Assembly: GCA_004366385.1 (NCBI GenBank)
Contig: ML178785.1
Location: 141,828 to 205,827, forward strand
Source: Actinomycetota bacterium
GTDB lineage: Bacteria > Actinomycetota > Thermoleophilia > Gaiellales > Gaiellaceae
Length of the DNA: 64,000 nucleotides
Direction of reading: 5' to 3'
The notes beneath the pieces were generated by a model. The model was not told where the DNA came from, ran no database searches, and worked only from the letters and a program-made list of their open reading frames with translations. Position numbers and translations under genes: made by a program. Positions 17,863 to 27,370 of the stretch are shown in pieces (the first letter of the stretch is position 1; the number at the start of each line of letters is the position of its first letter).

Positions 17863-18279
17863 ATGGCCCGCGAAACGACGCTCGTCCTCGTCAAGCCCGA
17901 CGGCATGCGCCGCGGCCTCGCCGGCGAGATCCTCGCGCGCTTCGAGCGGCGCGGGCTCGAGCTCAGGGGCGCACGGCTGCTCAAGGTCTCGAAGGCGCTG
18001 GGGCGCGAGCACTACGCGGAGCACAAGGGGAAGCCGTTCTTCGGCGACCTCGTCGACTTCATCTCGTCCGGCCCGGTGCTTGCACTCGCGGTCAGCGGCG
18101 AGTCGGCGATCTCGGTCGTCCGGACCATGATGGGCGCGACGAACCCGCTCGACTCCGCGCCGGGAACGATCCGCGGCGACTTCGCGCTCGAGCTCTCCGA
18201 GAACATCGTCCACGGCTCGGACTCCAAGGCGAGCGCGAAGCGAGAGCTCGCGCTGTTCTTCCCCGACGGTCTTGTCTGA
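17863..18279 (+). CDS. ndk: Nucleoside diphosphate kinase
   Basis: A 138-residue enzyme that transfers the gamma-phosphate of ATP to NDPs through a phosphohistidine. The N-terminus TLVLVKPDGMRRGLAGEIL and the active site NIVHGSDS (His117) are canonical, and length matches the family. TAGACT lies 10 bases before the ATG. The gene overlaps the following methyltransferase by 8 bases. Confidence 0.97.
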   Translation: MARETTLVLVKPDGMRRGLAGEILARFERRGLELRGARLLKVSKALGREHYAEHKGKPFFGDLVDFISSGPVLALAVSGESAISVVRTMMGATNPLDSAPGTIRGDFALELSENIVHGSDSKASAKRELALFFPDGLV

Positions 18280-19036
18280 GCCGGACTACGTCGCTCGCAA
18301 CCGCGAGCTGTGGACGACGACCAACGCCGAGTACACCGGCCCCGCGGCCGCGAGGTCATGGGCCCGGGAAGAGCTCACCTGGGGCATCTTCGGGACGCCC
18401 GAGGGTGAGGTGGGGGTGCTCGGAGACGTCGCCGGGCTCGACGTCGTGGAACTCGGCTGCGGGACGGCGTACCTCTCCGCGTGGCTCGCGAGACAGGGTG
18501 CGCGGCCGGTGGGCATCGACGTCACCCCGGCGCAACTCGAGACCGCTCGTGCGCTCCAGCGCGAGACGGGCATCGAGTTCCCACTCGTCGAGGCCAACGC
18601 GGAGGAGGTGCCGCTGCCCGACGCAACCTTCGATCTCGCGGTCTCCGAGTACGGGGCGAGCATCTGGTGTGACCCGTATCGGTGGATCCCCGAGTCGTAC
18701 CGTCTGCTCCGCTCGGGCGGTCGCCTCGTCTTCCTGCGCGGCAGCCAGCTCCTGATCCTCTGCGCCGTCGAAGAGCCGGACTCGACGTCCGAGACGCTCC
18801 AGCGACCACAGCGCGGCATGCATCGGATCGAGTGGTCGGACGGAGGCGTCGAGTTCCATCTCGGGCTCGGCGAGCTGTTCGCGGTGCTGCGGGAGTCCGG
18901 CTTCGTGGTCGAGAGCCTGATCGAGCTCTACGCGCCCGAGGGCGCCAAGACGCACGAGTACTACTCCTACGTCACCGCGGAGTGGGCGAGCAAGTGGCCG
19001 GTGGAGGAGCTCTGGGTCGCACGCAAGCCGGCGTGA
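18272..19036 (+). CDS. Class I SAM-dependent methyltransferase
   Basis: A 254-residue methyltransferase starting at TTG (MSEPDYVARNRELWTTTNAE). Motif I is VVELGCGTAYLSAWLA, motif II GIDVTPAQL, and the acidic loop VEANAEEVPLPDATFDLAVS is typical. The Trp-rich N- and C-termini resemble the Methyltransf_11 group found in actinobacteria. The start overlaps ndk and the end overlaps the next gene (GTGA), so ndk, methyltransferase, SDR and maf form one compact operon. Substrate unknown. Confidence 0.8.
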   Translation: MSEPDYVARNRELWTTTNAEYTGPAAARSWAREELTWGIFGTPEGEVGVLGDVAGLDVVELGCGTAYLSAWLARQGARPVGIDVTPAQLETARALQRETGIEFPLVEANAEEVPLPDATFDLAVSEYGASIWCDPYRWIPESYRLLRSGGRLVFLRGSQLLILCAVEEPDSTSETLQRPQRGMHRIEWSDGGVEFHLGLGELFAVLRESGFVVESLIELYAPEGAKTHEYYSYVTAEWASKWPVEELWVARKPA

Positions 19037-19938
19037 CCGTGGACGTCGTGACGGGCGCGTTCTCGTACACCGGCCGGCACATCGCCGAGGCGCTGCTCGA
19101 GCGCGGGCGCGAGGTGCGCACGCTCACCCGGCGCCCGGCGGATCCGACGCACCCGCTCGCCGGACGGGTCGACCGGCGTCCGCTCGTCTTCGACGACTCG
19201 CTGGCCGAGAGCCTCGAGCGCGCGGACACGCTCTACAACACGTTCTGGGTTCGCTTCGAGCGCGCCGACACGACGTTCGCGCGGGCGGTCGAGAGCACGC
19301 GCGCGCTCTTCGCTGCCGCCGCACGCGCGGGGGTGCGGCGCATCGTCCATGTGAGCGTCTCGAACGCCGACGCGCGATCACCGTTCCCCTACTTCCGCGG
19401 CAAGGCCGAGACGGAGGAGGCGCTGCGCGAGTCCGGCCTCTCGCACGCGATCGTCCGGCCGACCCTCGTCTTCGGGCCGGAGGACATCCTGCTGACGAAC
19501 ATCGCGTGGGCGCTCCGGCGGCTGCCGGTCTTCCTCGTCGCGGGCGACGGCGGCTACGAGGTGCAGCCGGTCTCGGTCGGGGACACCGCGCGGATCTGCG
19601 TCGACGCCGGCGCGGCCGACGGCGACGTCGTCGTCGACGCCGCCGGCCCGGAGCGGCTGACGTTCGACGCGCTCGTCCGGCTGCTCGTGCGGGCGACCGG
19701 CTCGCGCGCGCGGGTCATGCATGCGCCCCCGCGCGTCGCGCTCGCGGTCGCGAGGCTCGCCGGCCTGCTCCTGCGCGACGTCGTCGTCACGCGCGAGGAG
19801 CTCGACGCGCTGCGCGCGGGCCTCCTGGTCTCGGACGAGCCGCCGCGCGGGACCGACCGCATCCGGCCGTGGCTCGAGGAGCACGGCTCCGAGCTCGGCC
19901 GCTCGTACACCTCCGAGCTCGCCAGGAACTTCGCATGA
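19033..19938 (+). CDS. NAD(P)-binding Rossmann protein (NmrA/complex I NDUFA9-like)
   Basis: A 301-residue atypical short-chain dehydrogenase. The cofactor loop is VTGAFSYTGRHIAEALL near the N-terminus. RIVHVSVSNADARSPFPYF carries a serine and YFRGK the Tyr-x-x-x-Lys pair. IVRPTLVFGPED is the conserved strand of NAD-dependent epimerase/NmrA proteins. The C-terminus PPRVALAVARLAGLLLRDVV is hydrophobic. It overlaps the methyltransferase and maf. The function may be redox or regulatory NAD sensing. Confidence 0.75.
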   Translation: MTVDVVTGAFSYTGRHIAEALLERGREVRTLTRRPADPTHPLAGRVDRRPLVFDDSLAESLERADTLYNTFWVRFERADTTFARAVESTRALFAAAARAGVRRIVHVSVSNADARSPFPYFRGKAETEEALRESGLSHAIVRPTLVFGPEDILLTNIAWALRRLPVFLVAGDGGYEVQPVSVGDTARICVDAGAADGDVVVDAAGPERLTFDALVRLLVRATGSRARVMHAPPRVALAVARLAGLLLRDVVVTREELDALRAGLLVSDEPPRGTDRIRPWLEEHGSELGRSYTSELARNFA

Positions 19939-20504
19939 TCCTCGTCCTCGCCTCCAGCTCGCCGCAGCGGCGGGCGATCCTCGAGCAACTCCGGATCCCG
20001 TTCGAGGTCGTGGCCCCGGCGTACGTCGAGGACGACCCGCCGGACGCGGACCCGGTCGAGCTCGTCCACAGGCACGCCGAGGGGAAGGCGCGGTCGGTGC
20101 ACGCCGAGGGCCGGGTCACGCTCGGGGTGGACACGACGGTCGTCCTCGACGAGCGCGTCTACGGGAAGGCGGCGGACGCCGGCGAGGCGGCGCACATGCT
20201 CAACCAGTTCTCCGGGCGGACGCACACGGTCGTCTCCGGCGTCTGCCTGCTCGGCGGGGACGAGGACGTGGTCGGGCACGAGCTGACCGGCGTCACGTTC
20301 CGGCTGCTCTCACCGCAGCTCGTCGAGGCCTACGTGGCGAGCGGCGAGTGGGAGGGACGCGCGGGCGCGTACGCGATCCAGGGCCTCGGCGGGCGGCTCG
20401 TCGAGCGGATCGAGGGCGACTACCTGAACGTGGTCGGCCTGCCGGGCGCGCTACTCGTCTCGCTGCTCGAGCGGCACGCGCCAAAGATGCTGGAAACCGC
20501 GTAG
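19935..20504 (+). CDS. maf: Maf-like nucleotide pyrophosphatase
   Basis: A 189-residue Maf/Ham1-fold protein. LASSSPQRRAILEQL is the N-terminal signature, and GVDTTVVLDERVYGKA and QFSGRTHTVVSGVCLL are the other conserved blocks. Maf proteins hydrolyse modified or canonical nucleoside triphosphates and are linked with septum and cell-shape control. The location just before mreB fits that. ATGA overlap with the upstream gene. Confidence 0.93.
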   Translation: MILVLASSSPQRRAILEQLRIPFEVVAPAYVEDDPPDADPVELVHRHAEGKARSVHAEGRVTLGVDTTVVLDERVYGKAADAGEAAHMLNQFSGRTHTVVSGVCLLGGDEDVVGHELTGVTFRLLSPQLVEAYVASGEWEGRAGAYAIQGLGGRLVERIEGDYLNVVGLPGALLVSLLERHAPKMLETA

Positions 20505-20522
20505 GTACACTCCTGCCTTCTC

Positions 20523-21575
20523 ATGGCGTGGTTCAAGACCCTGACCGGCTTCGGCGGTCGCGACATGGCCGTCGACCTCGGCACCGCGAACACGCTCGTG
20601 TACGTGCGGGGCCGCGGGATCGTGCTCTCGGAGCCGTCCGTCGTCGCGATCGACCAGCGCACCGGCGAGGTGCACGCGGTCGGCGTCGAGGCGAAGCGGA
20701 TGCTCGGGCGCACGCCCGGGACGATCTCCGCGATCCGGCCGCTCAAGGACGGCGTCATCGCCGACTTCGACGTCACCGAGCAGATGCTCCGCCACTTCAT
20801 CCAGAAGGTGCACCAGCATCGCTTCGCGCACCCGCGGGTGGTCGTGTGCGTGCCGTCGGGCGTGACGGGGGTGGAGAAGCGCGCGGTCGAGGAGGCGACG
20901 CTCTCCGCCGGCGCGCGGCAGGCCTACCTGATCGAGGAGCCGATGGCCGCCGCGATCGGCGCCGGGCTGCCCGTGGCCGAGCCGACGGGGAACATGATCG
21001 TGGACATCGGCGGCGGGACGACCGAGGTCGCGATCATCTCCCTCGGCGGCATCGTCGTCTCCCAGTCGATGCGTGTCGGCGGCGACGAGATGGACGAGTC
21101 GATCGTCAACCACATCAAGAAGGAGTACAAGCTCCTCGTCGGCCAGCAGACGGCGGAGGAGATCAAGCTCGAGATCGGGTCGGCGTTCCGCCTGCGCGAG
21201 GAGCTCCAGGCGGAGGTGCGCGGGCGCGACATGCTCACCGGCCTCCCGAAGACGGTCGTCATCTCCTCGGAGGAGGTGCGCCGCGCGCTCGACGAGCCGG
21301 TGACGCAGATCATCGACGCGATGAAGTCGACCCTCGACAAGACGCCGCCCGAGCTCGCGGCGGACATCATGGACCGCGGGATCGTGCTCGCCGGCGGCGG
21401 CGCGCTCCTGCAGGGGCTCGACGAACGGGTCCGGCACGAGACGCACATGCCGGTCCACCTCGCCGAGAGCCCGCTCACGTGCGTCGCGGTCGGCTCCGGG
21501 CGGAGCCTGGAGGAGTTCGACGTGATCCACCGCTCCGCCAGAAGCCGCGCCCGCCGCAACGGCATGCTGCGGTAG
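20523..21575 (+). CDS. mreB: Rod-shape determining protein MreB
   Basis: A 350-residue bacterial actin. Phosphate 1 loop [11 protein letters not shown], phosphate 2 [17 protein letters not shown] and the adenosine motif [13 protein letters not shown] are present. MreB filaments guide lateral wall synthesis by the products of the following mreC-mreD-mrdA-rodA genes. TACACT lies 11 bases before the ATG. The extra N-terminal stretch [14 protein letters not shown] before MAVDLG is amphipathic and could serve as the membrane-binding helix. Confidence 0.97.
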   Translation: MAWFKTLTGFGGRDMAVDLGTANTLVYVRGRGIVLSEPSVVAIDQRTGEVHAVGVEAKRMLGRTPGTISAIRPLKDGVIADFDVTEQMLRHFIQKVHQHRFAHPRVVVCVPSGVTGVEKRAVEEATLSAGARQAYLIEEPMAAAIGAGLPVAEPTGNMIVDIGGGTTEVAIISLGGIVVSQSMRVGGDEMDESIVNHIKKEYKLLVGQQTAEEIKLEIGSAFRLREELQAEVRGRDMLTGLPKTVVISSEEVRRALDEPVTQIIDAMKSTLDKTPPELAADIMDRGIVLAGGGALLQGLDERVRHETHMPVHLAESPLTCVAVGSGRSLEEFDVIHRSARSRARRNGMLR

Positions 21576-21649
21576 CCACGCGGCGCCTTCCGGGCGACGC
21601 GAGCCGTGTCTCGGCGCACGCCGAGCGTAAACGCGCGCGCGTCGATCCA

Positions 21650-21694
21650 GGGTCAGACCCCGGGTCAGACCCGGACACGTCCAGGGTCAGACCC
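21650..21694. repeat. Three copies of the palindrome-like unit GGGTCAGACCC
   Basis: GGGTCAGACCC occurs at 21650-21660, 21662-21672 and 21684-21694 in the mreB-mreC gap. Each unit is an inverted repeat around a central A, and the middle copy extends to CCGGGTC-A-GACCCGG. The outer copies share a longer block (CCAGGGTCAGACCCCGG). The pattern looks like a REP-type extragenic element that can fold into a hairpin; a role in mRNA stability or termination between mreB and mreC is possible. Confidence 0.75.
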
Positions 21695-21724
21695 CGGACA
21701 TGTCTGCAACGGACGGTGCGAGGT

Positions 21725-21740
21725 GTCACGAGTTCGTGAC
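21725..21740. promoter_or_regulatory. Inverted repeat upstream of mreC
   Basis: GTCACGA-gt-TCGTGAC is a perfect 7-base inverted repeat about 100 bases upstream of mreC. It is nested inside a wider inverted pair (GTGCGAG at 21716-21722 and CTCGCAC at 21763-21769), and AGGTGTCA occurs twice (21721-21728 and 21752-21759). Together with the TACACT box at 21829-21834, this suggests mreC has its own regulated promoter. The binding factor is unknown. Confidence 0.4.
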
Positions 21741-21842
21741 GATTCACCAACAGGTGTCATGGCTCGCACGGACGGTTCAGTTCGTGAGAAGCGCCCGCAG
21801 GCCGCCTGGATCCGGCTCTCCCCCTAGCTACACTCGGCGGTC

Positions 21843-22781
21843 GTGCCCAGAGGACGCAGCGCTCGCTCGGCGGCGCTGGGCGTGACAGTCCGGCGCATCC
21901 CCACGAAGACTCTCGGCCCGCGTGGGGCCGGTGCGCTTCGCCGACGGCTCGTCGTCGGCTGCCTCGTCCTCGCGTCGCTCGTGCTGATCACCATCTCCTT
22001 CCGCTCCGGCGACGACGGGCCGCTCGCGGGCGTGCAGTCGGCGGCCTCGACCGTCCTCCGCCCCTTCGCGGTCGGCGTGGAACGGGTCGCGCAGCCGTTC
22101 CGCGACGCCTACCACTGGGCCGACAGCCTCCTCGACGCGCGCTCCGATGCGGAGCGGTACCGCCAGGAGGCGAGGGAGCTCCGGCAGCGGGTGATCCAGG
22201 CCGAGTTCGCGCTCCAGGAGAACGAGTACCTGCGCCGCCTGCTCGACTACGTCGACGGGCCGCGCTTCCCCGAGGACTTCGAGCCCGTGCCGGCGGAGGT
22301 GATCGGACGGCCCGGCGGCGCGTTCACGCAGGCGATCGTCGTCGCCGCCGGCTCGGAGAACGGGATCCGGGTCAACGACCCCGTGGTCACCGCCGACGGC
22401 CTCGTGGGGATCGTCACCCGGGTCATGCCGCGCGAGGCGCGCGTCCAGCTCCTGACCGACCAGGAGGCCGCGGCGTCGGCGATCGACGTCCGCACGCAGG
22501 CGCAGGGCATCGTCCGGCACGCGCTCGGGACGCGCGAGACGCTCGTCCTCGACCGGGTGCGGAAGCGCGACGTCGTCCGGCCGGGGGACGAGATCGTGAC
22601 GGCGGGCTGGCGCACCGGCGGCCTCAGCTCGTTGTTCCCGAAGGGGATCCCGATCGGCGTCGTCACGAGCGTGGGGCAGACCGACACCGATCTCTTCCAG
22701 CAGGTCCAGGTCGATCCCTATGTCGACTTCGGCGATCTCGACGCCGTCCTCGTCCTCGTGCCCCTGGAGCCGCGGGAGTGA
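21843..22781 (+). CDS. mreC: Rod-shape determining protein MreC
   Basis: A 312-residue bitopic periplasmic scaffold of the elongasome. The layout is a basic N-terminus, one membrane helix (LVVGCLVLASLVLITISF), a coiled coil (about 100-135, LRQRVIQAEFALQENEYLRR) and the MreC beta domain (GAFTQAIVVAAGSENGIRV, GLVGIVTRVMPREARVQLLTD). GTG start with TACACT 8 bases upstream. It overlaps mreD by GTGA. Confidence 0.93.
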   Translation: MPRGRSARSAALGVTVRRIPTKTLGPRGAGALRRRLVVGCLVLASLVLITISFRSGDDGPLAGVQSAASTVLRPFAVGVERVAQPFRDAYHWADSLLDARSDAERYRQEARELRQRVIQAEFALQENEYLRRLLDYVDGPRFPEDFEPVPAEVIGRPGGAFTQAIVVAAGSENGIRVNDPVVTADGLVGIVTRVMPREARVQLLTDQEAAASAIDVRTQAQGIVRHALGTRETLVLDRVRKRDVVRPGDEIVTAGWRTGGLSSLFPKGIPIGVVTSVGQTDTDLFQQVQVDPYVDFGDLDAVLVLVPLEPRE

Positions 22782-23305
22782 TCGTCCCCGCGTCGGTCCG
22801 GGGCGCCGCGCTGCTCTTCGGGGTGGTGCTGATCCAGGCGGTGATCGTGCCGCCGTACCTCGTCGCGGGCGGCGCCCCCGACCTCCTGCTCCTCGTGGTG
22901 ATCTCGCTGGGGCTGCTCCGCGGCTCGAGCGCGGGCGCGGCGTACGGCTTCGCAGGGGGTCTCCTCCTCGACCTGCTCACGCTCGAGACGCTCGGGGTCT
23001 CCTCGCTCGTGCTCACGCTCGCCGGGTTCTGGGCCGGCCGCTACGCGGAGACGACCGGCCGCGGCCGGCGTCTGGCTCCGGTGCTCTCGGCCGCGGTGAT
23101 CACCGTGCTCGCCGCCCTCTTCGCGTTCTTCCTCCACTCCCTGCTCGGCGACGACGTCGTCGCCCGTCACGCCCTCGTGACGGTGCTCGTGCCGACGCTC
23201 GCCGTGAACGTCGTGCTCGCACTCCCCGTGCACTGGCTCGTCCGCTCCGTGGTTCCGGAGCGCGAGGTGCTCGGGCCTGCACAGAGGGTCGAGGTCCTTG
23301 TCTGA
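22778..23305 (+). CDS. mreD: Rod-shape determining protein MreD
   Basis: A 175-residue polytopic membrane protein with about five or six helices (LLFGVVLIQAVIVPPYLV; PDLLLLVVISLGLLRG; GFAGGLLLDLLTLETLG). The PDLLLL...G...GF..GLL.DLL pattern is the MreD signature. Position between mreC and mrdA, with overlaps on both sides, confirms the assignment. Confidence 0.92.
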   Translation: MIVPASVRGAALLFGVVLIQAVIVPPYLVAGGAPDLLLLVVISLGLLRGSSAGAAYGFAGGLLLDLLTLETLGVSSLVLTLAGFWAGRYAETTGRGRRLAPVLSAAVITVLAALFAFFLHSLLGDDVVARHALVTVLVPTLAVNVVLALPVHWLVRSVVPEREVLGPAQRVEVLV

Positions 23306-25304
23306 CGGCGCGTACCGTGAGCGGCGCTCGCTCTCCGAGCGCTTCCTGCCGCCCGACCCGCGGGTGCGCGAGCCGTATCGGCTGACGCCGCCGCTGGCGC
23401 TGCGGGTCGGGATCCTCGGCGCGGTCGCGCTCGCGCTCTTCGCGATCCTCTTCCTGCGCCTCTGGTCGCTCCAGGTGCTCTCGGGCGACGAGTACCTGAA
23501 CGCGGCGCAGAACAACCAGCTCAGGCTCGTGCGGCTCGAGGCGCCGCGCGGCTCGATCGTCGACCGCCGGGGGCGCGCGATCGTCTCCAACGTTCCCGGG
23601 ACGGCGGTTCAGCTCTGGGTCGGAGACGTCCCGGAGGAGCGCCGGGCCGAGCTGATCCGCAAGCTCGCGAAGGTGCTGAACGTGCCCGCCGGCGAGCTCG
23701 GGAGGAAGGTCGAGGCCCGGAGGAACGACCCGCTGACCCCGATCGTCGTCAAGGCGTCGGTCAGCGAGGAGAAGATCCACTATCTCTACGAGCGCCGCGC
23801 CGAGTTCCCGGGCGTGCGCGTCGCGGGCGCGTACCTGCGCAGCTACCCGTACGGCTCGCTCGCGGCCCACCTCCTCGGCCACGTCGGCGAGATCTCCGAG
23901 GACGAGCTGAAGAAGCTCCGGAGGAAGGGCTACCGCGCGGGCGACCGCATCGGGAAGACGGGGATCGAGGCGGCGTTCGACACCTACCTGCGCGGCCGGC
24001 CGGGCGCGGCGCAGATCCGCGTCGACTCGCTCGGGAACCAGGTCAGCGACTCCGAGCTGCGCCAGGAGGCGCGCGCCGGGTACGCGCTCCGGCTGACGCT
24101 CGACGTGAAGCTCCAGCGCGCCGCCGAGGAGGCGCTCGCGTACGGGATCGACCTCGCGCACCAGAACAAGCACTGGGCTGCGAACGGCGGCGCGATCGTG
24201 GCGCTCGACCCGCGCGACGGAGCGGTGCGCGCGCTGGCGTCGTCGCCGACCTACCGGCCGTCCGTGTTCGTCGGCCGCAGCGACCCGCAGAAGCTCGCGC
24301 CGCTCCTCGACGAGGAGGCGGCGCGCCGGGCCAACTACCCCGGCCTGAACCGCGCGCTCGCAGGTCTGTACCCGCCGGGCTCGACGTGGAAGCCCGTCAC
24401 CGCCCTCGCCGGGATGCAGGAGCACGTCTTCTCCGCGTACGACTCGCTCCAGTGCACGCCGGTCGCCTACTACGGTCTGGACAGGCAGAAGTTCGTCAAC
24501 TGGAACCCGTACGTGAACCGCCCGATGACGCTCCCGGAGGCGCTCGCCGAGTCCTGCGACACGTACTTCTACGAGATCGGGAACCGCTTCTACGAGCGCG
24601 GCCGCGAGGGGCGGGAGCGCATGCAGCAGTGGGCCCGAGGGTTCGGCTTCGGTACGCCGACCGGGCTCGACATCGGAGGTGAGGCCGAGGGTCTCGTCCC
24701 GACCCCCGACTGGCGCTGGAAGACGTTCGAGAGCGACTGGGACAAGGCCTGGAACCCCGGCGACTCGATCCAGCTGGCGATCGGCCAGAAGGACCTGCTC
24801 GTGACGCCGATCCAGATGGCCGCGTTCTACGCGATGCTCGCGAACGGCGGGAAGCTGGTCACGCCCCATCTCGCCTCGGCGGTCGAGCAGCCGCGGGCGA
24901 AGGGGTCGCCGAGCGTCGTCCTCCGCCGCTTCGCGCCACCTCCGCCGAGGCCGACCGGGATCGACCCGGGCGCGCTCGCCGCGATCCGCGACGGGCTGTA
25001 CCTGGCGACGCACTCGACTACCGGCACGTCGTCGGGGGTGTTTGCGAACTACCCGATCCCGATCTCCGGCAAGACGGGGACGGCGGAGAAGGTCGTCCCG
25101 CTCCCCGGGTACCCGAGCGACCACCTCGAGGACCAGTCGTGGTGGTGCGGCTGGGGGCCGTCGAACGACGCGCGGCTCGTCGTGTGCGCGCTGATCGAGA
25201 ACGGCGGCCACGGCTCCACGGCCGCCGCCCCCGCCGCCCTGCGCCTGTTCGAGCGCTTCTTCAGCCGGGACGCTCCCCCCGCGATCCTGACGGAGACCGA
25301 CTGA
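23298..25304 (+). CDS. mrdA: Penicillin-binding protein 2 (elongation transpeptidase)
   Basis: A 668-residue class B PBP that cross-links peptidoglycan during elongation. One N-terminal membrane helix (VGILGAVALALFAILFLRLW). The pedestal domain begins LEAPRGSIVDRRGRAIVSN. The transpeptidase domain has SxxK at Ser362 (GSTWK), SCD at 419 in place of SxN, and KTG at 592 (SGKTGTAE). The start is TTG, overlapping mreD by 8 bases. It is paired with the SEDS glycosyltransferase RodA downstream. Confidence 0.96.
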   Translation: MSDGAYRERRSLSERFLPPDPRVREPYRLTPPLALRVGILGAVALALFAILFLRLWSLQVLSGDEYLNAAQNNQLRLVRLEAPRGSIVDRRGRAIVSNVPGTAVQLWVGDVPEERRAELIRKLAKVLNVPAGELGRKVEARRNDPLTPIVVKASVSEEKIHYLYERRAEFPGVRVAGAYLRSYPYGSLAAHLLGHVGEISEDELKKLRRKGYRAGDRIGKTGIEAAFDTYLRGRPGAAQIRVDSLGNQVSDSELRQEARAGYALRLTLDVKLQRAAEEALAYGIDLAHQNKHWAANGGAIVALDPRDGAVRALASSPTYRPSVFVGRSDPQKLAPLLDEEAARRANYPGLNRALAGLYPPGSTWKPVTALAGMQEHVFSAYDSLQCTPVAYYGLDRQKFVNWNPYVNRPMTLPEALAESCDTYFYEIGNRFYERGREGRERMQQWARGFGFGTPTGLDIGGEAEGLVPTPDWRWKTFESDWDKAWNPGDSIQLAIGQKDLLVTPIQMAAFYAMLANGGKLVTPHLASAVEQPRAKGSPSVVLRRFAPPPPRPTGIDPGALAAIRDGLYLATHSTTGTSSGVFANYPIPISGKTGTAEKVVPLPGYPSDHLEDQSWWCGWGPSNDARLVVCALIENGGHGSTAAAPAALRLFERFFSRDAPPAILTETD

Positions 25305-26494
25305 TGATCGGGCTCGCCGAACGCCCGAGTGCCGTCGCGGCCCGCAGGCCCGAGTCGCTGCCGCTCGCCTTCCTGCGGCGCCTGGACTGGGTGCTCATCT
25401 CGGCGACGGCCGCACTCGTCGTCTACGGGCTCTGGGTGGTCGCCGGGATCACGAAGTTCGACGTGCCCGGGGACGAGGGCTACTACGTCGCGCGGCAGGC
25501 GTTCGCGGCGGGGCTCGGCGCCGTTGGGCTGGTCCTGGCGATGCTCGTCCCGACGGACGTCTTCCGGCGCTACTGGCGCGTCGTGTACGCGGCGACGCTC
25601 GGTCTCGTCCTGATCGTGTTCCTCGCTGCCGAGACGATCCGGGGCTCGAGGCGCTGGCTCGACCTCGGCGTCATCCAGTTCCAGCCGTCCGAGCTCGGGA
25701 AGGTGCTGTTCGTGCTCGCGATCGCGGGCTACCTCGTCGAGCGCGCCGGCCGTGTCACGCGCTGGCGCACGGTGCTCTCCGCGCTCGGGCTCGGCGCGAT
25801 CCCGATCCTGCTCGTCTTCCTCCAGCCGGACCTCGGGACCGCGCTCGTGTACGGCGCCGCGCTGCTGGCGGCGCTCTTCTTCGTCGGCGTGCGCTGGAGG
25901 CAGCTGGTCACGCTCGTGCTTGCGGGCGCGCTCGTCGTCGTCGCCTCCGTCTGGGTCCTTCCCTCCGCGGGCATCCAGGTCCTGAAGCCGTACCAGATGG
26001 ATCGCGTCGCCGGCCTGCTCGATCCCGACCGCGACCCGCAGGGCCTGACGTGGAACGTCACCCAGTCGAAGACCGCCGTCGGGGCGGGCGGACTGACCGG
26101 CCGCGGCGTGGTCGACGCGAGCCAGACGCGCCTCGACTACCTGCCCGAGCACGCGACCGACTTCGCGTTCGCGTCGCTCGCCGAGCAGCGCGGGTTCGTC
26201 GGGTCGTCGGTCCTGCTTCTCCTCTACCTGCTCGTCGTCTGGCGAGGGCTGCGCGTGATCACGGTCTCGGGCGACCTGTACGGCGCCGTGGTCGCGGGGG
26301 CGCTCGTGTTCGCCCTCCTCTTCCAGGTCGTCGTCAACGTCGGCATGACGATGGGGATCGCGCCCGTCACCGGGATCCCGCTGCCGTTCGTGGCCGTCGG
26401 CGGCAGCTCGCTCGTGACGAACCTCGTCCTCGTCGGCGTGCTCCAGGGCATCCACGCCCGCGGCCTGCTCGCCGGCCGTGACGCGGCGCCGTGA
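25304..26494 (+). CDS. rodA: SEDS peptidoglycan glycosyltransferase RodA
   Basis: A 396-residue protein with about ten membrane helices. SEDS landmarks: RGSRRWLDLGVIQFQPSELGK (split here), FLQPDLGTALVYGAALL, PEHATDFAFASLAEQRGF and GIPLPFVAVGGSSLV. The acidic residue in PEHATDFAFA corresponds to the region essential for polymerase activity in RodA/FtsW. Start ATG overlaps the mrdA stop (TGATG). Confidence 0.96.
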   Translation: MIGLAERPSAVAARRPESLPLAFLRRLDWVLISATAALVVYGLWVVAGITKFDVPGDEGYYVARQAFAAGLGAVGLVLAMLVPTDVFRRYWRVVYAATLGLVLIVFLAAETIRGSRRWLDLGVIQFQPSELGKVLFVLAIAGYLVERAGRVTRWRTVLSALGLGAIPILLVFLQPDLGTALVYGAALLAALFFVGVRWRQLVTLVLAGALVVVASVWVLPSAGIQVLKPYQMDRVAGLLDPDRDPQGLTWNVTQSKTAVGAGGLTGRGVVDASQTRLDYLPEHATDFAFASLAEQRGFVGSSVLLLLYLLVVWRGLRVITVSGDLYGAVVAGALVFALLFQVVVNVGMTMGIAPVTGIPLPFVAVGGSSLVTNLVLVGVLQGIHARGLLAGRDAAP

Positions 26495-27285
26495 GGCTCG
26501 CCGACCTCCGGGGCCTGGCGCTCGAGGGCCGCACGGCGATGGGCGCGATCCAGAGTGCGCAGGCGCCGTCCTCGACCGGGTCGGTCGTCGTCAGCGGGAT
26601 GCTCGCGGAGCAGCTCGCGCGCGAGCTGGCCGCGGGCGCGCGGACGGGGTCGGTCGTCCTCGGCGACGAGGTCGCGCTCCGCGGAGCGGCGGTCGCCGTC
26701 CGTGTGATCGCGGGCGACCCGAGCGGCGAGGACGTCTCCTTCGTCGACGCGGCCGACGACGCGCTCGTCCCGGTCGTCCTCGTCCAGCTCTGGCCGCAGG
26801 CCGTGTGGAGGGCGCCGTTCGTCCTCTCGCCGTTCGTCGTCGAGTGCGAGGCCGGCAAGGGCTTCCCGCTCCGTGAGATCGCGACGAGGATCGCCGAGGC
26901 GACGGAGCACGCGCCGGAGCTCGCCGCCCGCATGCCCGCGCTCGCCGAGGCGGTCGAGGCCGCCGTCGTGCGCTCCGCCGTCGTGCGCGCGACGATGTTG
27001 GCGCTGCTCGCGCGCAAGCCCGGCACCCGCGCCCTGCTCGCGCTCGAGCAAGTGCGGATGCTCTCGCGGCTGCGCGCCGTCTCCGCCCCGGCCGAGCCGG
27101 ACCCCACCTCGGTCGTCGCGGGCGTGGCAGCGGGCTCGGTCGCGCTCGGGCTCGCGCTTCGATCCGTTGCCCGCTCGGCTCAGGGTGTGCTGCCGGGCCC
27201 GGTCGCCAACGCGGCGGTGGCAGCGGCGGGGACGTGGGCTCTCGCGCGCCTCGCGCGCGAGGTCGCACGCCGTCTCGAGGCCTGA
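26491..27285 (+). CDS. Conserved-looking hypothetical protein after rodA
   Basis: A 264-residue protein, GTGA-overlapped with rodA and so presumably in the cell-shape operon. The N-terminal half is alpha/beta (VVVSGMLAEQLARELAAGAR; VLVQLWPQAVWRAPFVLSPF) and the C-terminal half is Ala-rich helices, two of which (SVVAGVAAGSVALGLALRS; NAAVAAAGTWALARLA) could be membrane-associated. No motif known to me. A link with wall synthesis is inferred only from position. Confidence 0.6.
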   Translation: MRLADLRGLALEGRTAMGAIQSAQAPSSTGSVVVSGMLAEQLARELAAGARTGSVVLGDEVALRGAAVAVRVIAGDPSGEDVSFVDAADDALVPVVLVQLWPQAVWRAPFVLSPFVVECEAGKGFPLREIATRIAEATEHAPELAARMPALAEAVEAAVVRSAVVRATMLALLARKPGTRALLALEQVRMLSRLRAVSAPAEPDPTSVVAGVAAGSVALGLALRSVARSAQGVLPGPVANAAVAAAGTWALARLAREVARRLEA

Positions 27286-27370
27286 CTCGCTCCCCGGGCG
27301 TCCCGCCCACGGCTCCGTCCGGTCCTGGTCCTAGCATCCGCGCGGACCGAACTCCGACGCAGGAGGGACG

